In this document: positions 61,274 through 64,000 of the stretch, one piece after another
Layout: each line of letters opens with the position of its first letter
How positions within the stretch are numbered: position 1 is the first letter of the stretch
Origin: Candidatus Tidjanibacter faecipullorum
Lineage (GTDB): Bacteria; Bacteroidota; Bacteroidia; Bacteroidales; Rikenellaceae
Length of the DNA stretch: 64,000 bases
Reading direction: 5' to 3'
Assembly: GCA_019116245.1 (NCBI GenBank)
Contig: DXCC01000017.1
Coordinates: 1-64,000, forward strand
Notes under the pieces: model-generated
Told to the model about the DNA's origin: nothing
What the model saw: only the letters and a program-made list of their open reading frames with translations
Database searches by the model: none
Translations under genes and position numbers: made by a program

Positions 61274-62929
61274 ATGGGCAGAAAATACAGCCGAGTGTGG
61301 TTGATCGGAGCGGTGCTGGCGCTGCTCGCGTCGTGTATCAAGAACGATATCCCCTATCCGGTCGTCCAGCTCGAGATTCTGGGCGTGGAGGGCGAAGGCT
61401 TCACCTGTGCGGCCTCCGACATCGATGCGAAGAACCGTGTCGTGACGCTCCACCTGGACGAGACAACCGACATCAGCCATGTGCGGATCGACTCGATCCG
61501 TGTCACCGACGGCGCGCGGGCATCCGTGCCGCTTTCGGGAACGTTCGACCTGCGCACCCGGCAGGAGATCGTCCTATCGCTCTACCAGGAGTATGCGTGG
61601 ACGCTGTGTGCCGAGCAGACCATCGAGCGGCGGTTCGTGGTCGAGGGACAGATCGGCGCGGCGGAGTTCGACGTCCAGCGGCGCATGGCATGGGCCAAGG
61701 TGCCCATGGAGACCGACCTGCGGCACGTGACGGTCAAGGAGCTGAAACTCGGGCCGGAGGGGATCACCACCATGTCGCCCTCCATCGAGGAACTCACCTC
61801 GTTCGAGACGTACCGGACCGTCGATATCCGTTACCATGATTTCGAGGAGCGGTGGATGCTCTATCTGGAGAAGACCGACGTGACGGTGGAACTGACCCGG
61901 GCCGATGCCTGGACGCGTGTGATCTGGCTCTACGGCCAGGGGCGTCCCGACACCCGGATGGGCTTCCGCTATCGTGTGGCCGGTACGGAGGAGTGGCTGG
62001 AGGTGCCCTCCGAGGCGCTGACCGTGGACGGCGGAACGTTCAGCTGCTGCCTGTCGGGGCTGCAGCCCGAGACCACCTATGAGCTGAAGGCCTTTTCGGA
62101 TGCGGACGAGTCGCCCGTGACGGAGCGGACGACCGACGCCGAGGAGCCTCTCACGAACGGTGGCTTCGAGGAGTGGTGCACCGAGAGCGGCATCATCTAT
62201 CCGGGCCTCACCAGGGACGGCGCCTACTGGGGCACCGGCAATACGGGAGCGGCGGTGGCCGGGGTCGTGCTGACCGACAAGACGGAGGAGGTGCGTCCCG
62301 GTTCGTCGGGCCGTTATGCCGCCCGGCTCGAGTCGCAGCTGGCCGGCATCGCCGGCATCGGCAAACTGGCGGCCGGCAACCTCTTCATCGGACGCTATGT
62401 CGCCACGCGCGGCACGAACGGCATCGTCGGGTTCGGCCGTCCCTTCACGAAGCGTCCCGTGGCCCTGCGGGGATGGGTGAAATATACCTGCGGCCAGGTG
62501 ACCGACGTGGGACAGGACCTGCCGGCCGGTGTGACCGTCACCAAGGGCGATCCCGATTGCGGCATTATTTACGTTGCCGTGGGTACCTGGACCAAGGAGA
62601 AGTACGGCGTCTGCGAGCAGGAGGAGGGCGAGAAGCTGGTCGGCACCGACGAGGTGCCCATCTGCATCGACACGCGCGACCGGACGACCGTCTTCAATCC
62701 GAACGGCCCCGATGTAGTGGCCTACGGCGAACTGACCTTCGACCGGACGGTCGGGGAGTGGCAGGAGTTTGTCATTCCGCTCAAGTACACCACGACGGAG
62801 GTGGTGCCCACGCACATCGTGCTGGTATGTTCGGCTTCGCGCTACGGCGACTACTATACGGGCAGCCGCGAGAGCAAGATGTGGGTCGATGACTTTGAGC
62901 TGATCTACGATGTGCTGCCGGAGGAGTAA
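61274..62929 (+). CDS. PCMD-domain lipoprotein
   Basis: This 551-residue lipoprotein has lipobox LASC (Cys21). A beta-rich N-terminal region (30-280) has Ig-like strands and WTLCAEQTIERRFVVEGQIG near residue 110. A C-terminal PCMD domain (about 290-551) carries NGGFEEWCTESGI, GIGKLAAGNLFIGRY, GFGRPFTKRP and a final SRYGDYYTGSRESKMWVDDFEL. The shared words GFEEW, GIGKLAAGNLF and the closing DD-F/E-L strand show common ancestry with the 57439 gene. It ends the operon; a GC-rich hairpin follows. Confidence 0.78.
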   Translation: MGRKYSRVWLIGAVLALLASCIKNDIPYPVVQLEILGVEGEGFTCAASDIDAKNRVVTLHLDETTDISHVRIDSIRVTDGARASVPLSGTFDLRTRQEIVLSLYQEYAWTLCAEQTIERRFVVEGQIGAAEFDVQRRMAWAKVPMETDLRHVTVKELKLGPEGITTMSPSIEELTSFETYRTVDIRYHDFEERWMLYLEKTDVTVELTRADAWTRVIWLYGQGRPDTRMGFRYRVAGTEEWLEVPSEALTVDGGTFSCCLSGLQPETTYELKAFSDADESPVTERTTDAEEPLTNGGFEEWCTESGIIYPGLTRDGAYWGTGNTGAAVAGVVLTDKTEEVRPGSSGRYAARLESQLAGIAGIGKLAAGNLFIGRYVATRGTNGIVGFGRPFTKRPVALRGWVKYTCGQVTDVGQDLPAGVTVTKGDPDCGIIYVAVGTWTKEKYGVCEQEEGEKLVGTDEVPICIDTRDRTTVFNPNGPDVVAYGELTFDRTVGEWQEFVIPLKYTTTEVVPTHIVLVCSASRYGDYYTGSRESKMWVDDFELIYDVLPEE

Positions 62930-62953
62930 CCGCGGCAGGGGAGAACGATAAGG

Positions 62954-62983
62954 GGCGGCGGTCGGAAGGTTCCGGCCGCCGCC
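62954..62983 (+). terminator. GC-rich hairpin after the surface-protein operon
   Basis: GGCGGCGGTCGGAA (62954-62967) pairs with TTCCGGCCGCCGCC (62970-62983) apart from one G-T pair, almost without loop. No T tract follows, so it may be a weak terminator. Confidence 0.5.
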
Positions 62984-63013
62984 GCGCATGTTACGGCGAA
63001 ACCGAATAACGGT

Positions 63014-63021
63014 TACCTTTG
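63014..63021 (+). promoter_or_regulatory. -7 box TACCTTTG of ybaK-mutY
   Basis: TACCTTTG is an exact TAnnTTTG match, 28 nt before the ybaK ATG. Confidence 0.5.
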
Positions 63022-63049
63022 TCGTGACATTGCAAAACCAAGCGATACG

Positions 63050-63529
63050 ATGGGCAACAAAATCAACAAGACGAATGCGGCGCGGCTGCTCGACCGGGCA
63101 GGCATCGCCTACGAGCTGGTTCCCTATCCGGTGGACGAGGAGCATCTGGATGCCGTGCATGTGGCGGCCGAGCTGGGGGAGCCGGTCGAGCAGGTCTTCA
63201 AGACGCTGGTGCTGCGGGGCGACCGCAACGGCATGCTGGTCTGCGTGATTCCCGGCGACGGCGAGGTCGATCTGAAAAAGACGGCCAAGGTGTCGGGCAA
63301 CAAGAGCGTGGAGATGCTCCACGTCCGGGAGCTGCTCGCCACGACCGGTTACATCCGCGGCGGCTGTTCGCCCGTGGGGATGAAGAAACATTTTCCGACC
63401 TATTTCCATGCCTCCTGTCTGGAGCAGCCTTTCATCTATGTCAGCGCGGGGCAGCGCGGCCTGCAGCTGAAGGTGGCGCCGGCCGATCTGATCCGCTGCG
63501 TGGAGGGCGAGGTGGCCGATCTGCTCTGA
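63050..63529 (+). CDS. ybaK: Cys-tRNA(Pro)/Cys-tRNA(Cys) deacylase (YbaK/EbsC)
   Basis: YbaK is a free-standing editing domain that removes cysteine wrongly attached to tRNA-Pro. The 159-residue protein shows NAARLLDRAGIAYEL near residue 9, QVFKTLVLRGD near residue 48, AKVSGNKSVEM near residue 79 and the diagnostic GYIRGGCSPVGMKK near residue 102, with the catalytic-site lysine in VFKTL. mutY begins 1 nt after its stop codon. Confidence 0.93.
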   Translation: MGNKINKTNAARLLDRAGIAYELVPYPVDEEHLDAVHVAAELGEPVEQVFKTLVLRGDRNGMLVCVIPGDGEVDLKKTAKVSGNKSVEMLHVRELLATTGYIRGGCSPVGMKKHFPTYFHASCLEQPFIYVSAGQRGLQLKVAPADLIRCVEGEVADLL

Positions 63530-63530
63530 C

Positions 63531-64000
63531 ATGGTGCGCGGACACGACATCAGCGACCGGTTGATCGGCTGGTACACCGCCGTGCGGCGCGACCTTCCGT
63601 GGCGCGAGACGACCGACCCTTACCGCATCTGGCTTTCGGAGGTGATCCTGCAGCAGACCCGCGTGGCCCAGGGATTGGACTACTACCTGCGTTTCGTGGA
63701 GCGGTTCCCCGACGTGCAGGCGCTGGCCCGGGCCGACGAGGACGAGGTGCTGAAACTGTGGCAGGGGCTGGGCTACTACAGTCGGGCGCGCAACCTGCAC
63801 ACGGCGGCCCGCGAGGTGGCGGAGCGTTACGGCGGCCGCTTTCCCGAGCGCTACGAGGAGGTGCGGGCCCTGCGCGGCGTGGGGGACTACACCGCGGCGG
63901 CCATCTGTTCGATTGCCTACGGCCAGCCCCGGGCGACGGTGGACGGCAATGTGTACCGCGTGCTGGGCCGCCTCTTTGCGATCGACGAGCCGATCGACAC
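63531..64000 (+). CDS. mutY: A/G-specific adenine glycosylase MutY (5' part, cut by window end)
   Basis: MutY removes adenine mispaired with 8-oxoguanine. The frame from ATG 63531 stays open to the window end (156 codons). It opens with a helix ending in LPWRETTDPYRIWLSEVILQQTR (residues 27-49), where the Glu of SEVILQQTR is catalytic. A helix-hairpin-helix reads LRGVGDYTAAAICSIAYG (about 116-133), followed by the aspartate of TVDGNVYRVLGR. The [4Fe-4S] cysteines and the 8-oxoG-recognition domain would lie beyond the window. It follows ybaK by 1 nt, so both are cotranscribed. Confidence 0.93.
   Translation, partial: MVRGHDISDRLIGWYTAVRRDLPWRETTDPYRIWLSEVILQQTRVAQGLDYYLRFVERFPDVQALARADEDEVLKLWQGLGYYSRARNLHTAAREVAERYGGRFPERYEEVRALRGVGDYTAAAICSIAYGQPRATVDGNVYRVLGRLFAIDEPID

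Overview
The window looks like chromosomal DNA of a high-GC member of the Bacteroidota, most likely an Alistipes-like Rikenellaceae. That placement is inference, from three things: repeated Bacteroidota-type -7 promoter boxes (TAnnTTTG) in front of genes, Bacteroidota-restricted surface families (BACON, DUF4493, PCMD, Mfa-like fimbrillin, BspA-type leucine-rich repeats), and GC-rich coding sequence interrupted by a few very AT-rich intergenic patches. No rRNA, tRNA, CRISPR array, insertion sequence or prophage was recognised.

Origin-proximal part (about 1-20 kb). The gene-free stretch between nadA and mrp (1205-1781) has the build of a replication origin: a very AT-rich block, a perfect 20-bp palindrome made of two inverted DnaA boxes, and four further near-consensus DnaA boxes. 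About 16 kb to the right, two perfect 16-bp parS-like sites sit 56 bp apart between the convergent genes mnmG and glnS. Real genes to the right of the putative origin lie mostly on the + strand (about 36 of 51), as expected for a replichore leaving that origin. Genes here are housekeeping: nadA, mrp, sppA, a nitroreductase, a HAD phosphatase, rdgB, uvrB-gtrA, murA, pheS, a TPR lipoprotein with an EnvC-like coiled-coil protein, ybeY, mnmG and glnS.

Middle part (20-50 kb). This holds a Stealth-type sugar phosphotransferase with a family 2 glycosyltransferase; a PepSY-like periplasmic protein; an LRR lipoprotein; a SUI1-type factor overlapping a large predicted outer-membrane metalloprotease/propeller/barrel protein; a CGGC protein; a class A PBP; asd; marC; a lipocalin-like gene divergent from an AraC regulator; and a DEAD-box helicase. 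A minus-strand operon follows (FtsX/LolC-type permease, ubiE, LEA14-like lipoprotein, SPOR-like protein, small lipoprotein), then an SDR, a membrane zinc peptidase, a second nitroreductase, an EamA transporter, a complete RND efflux operon and a BACON-repeat lipoprotein.

Right part (50-64 kb). groES-groEL with a strong terminator is followed by a seven-gene + strand operon (52948-62929). It encodes an Mfa-like fimbrillin lipoprotein, three DUF4493-type lipoproteins (one ending in a PCMD domain), two paralogous small outer-membrane barrels and a second PCMD lipoprotein. This set looks like a self-contained surface-display or appendage system and is the best candidate here for a poorly described system. 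The window ends with ybaK and the 5' part of mutY.
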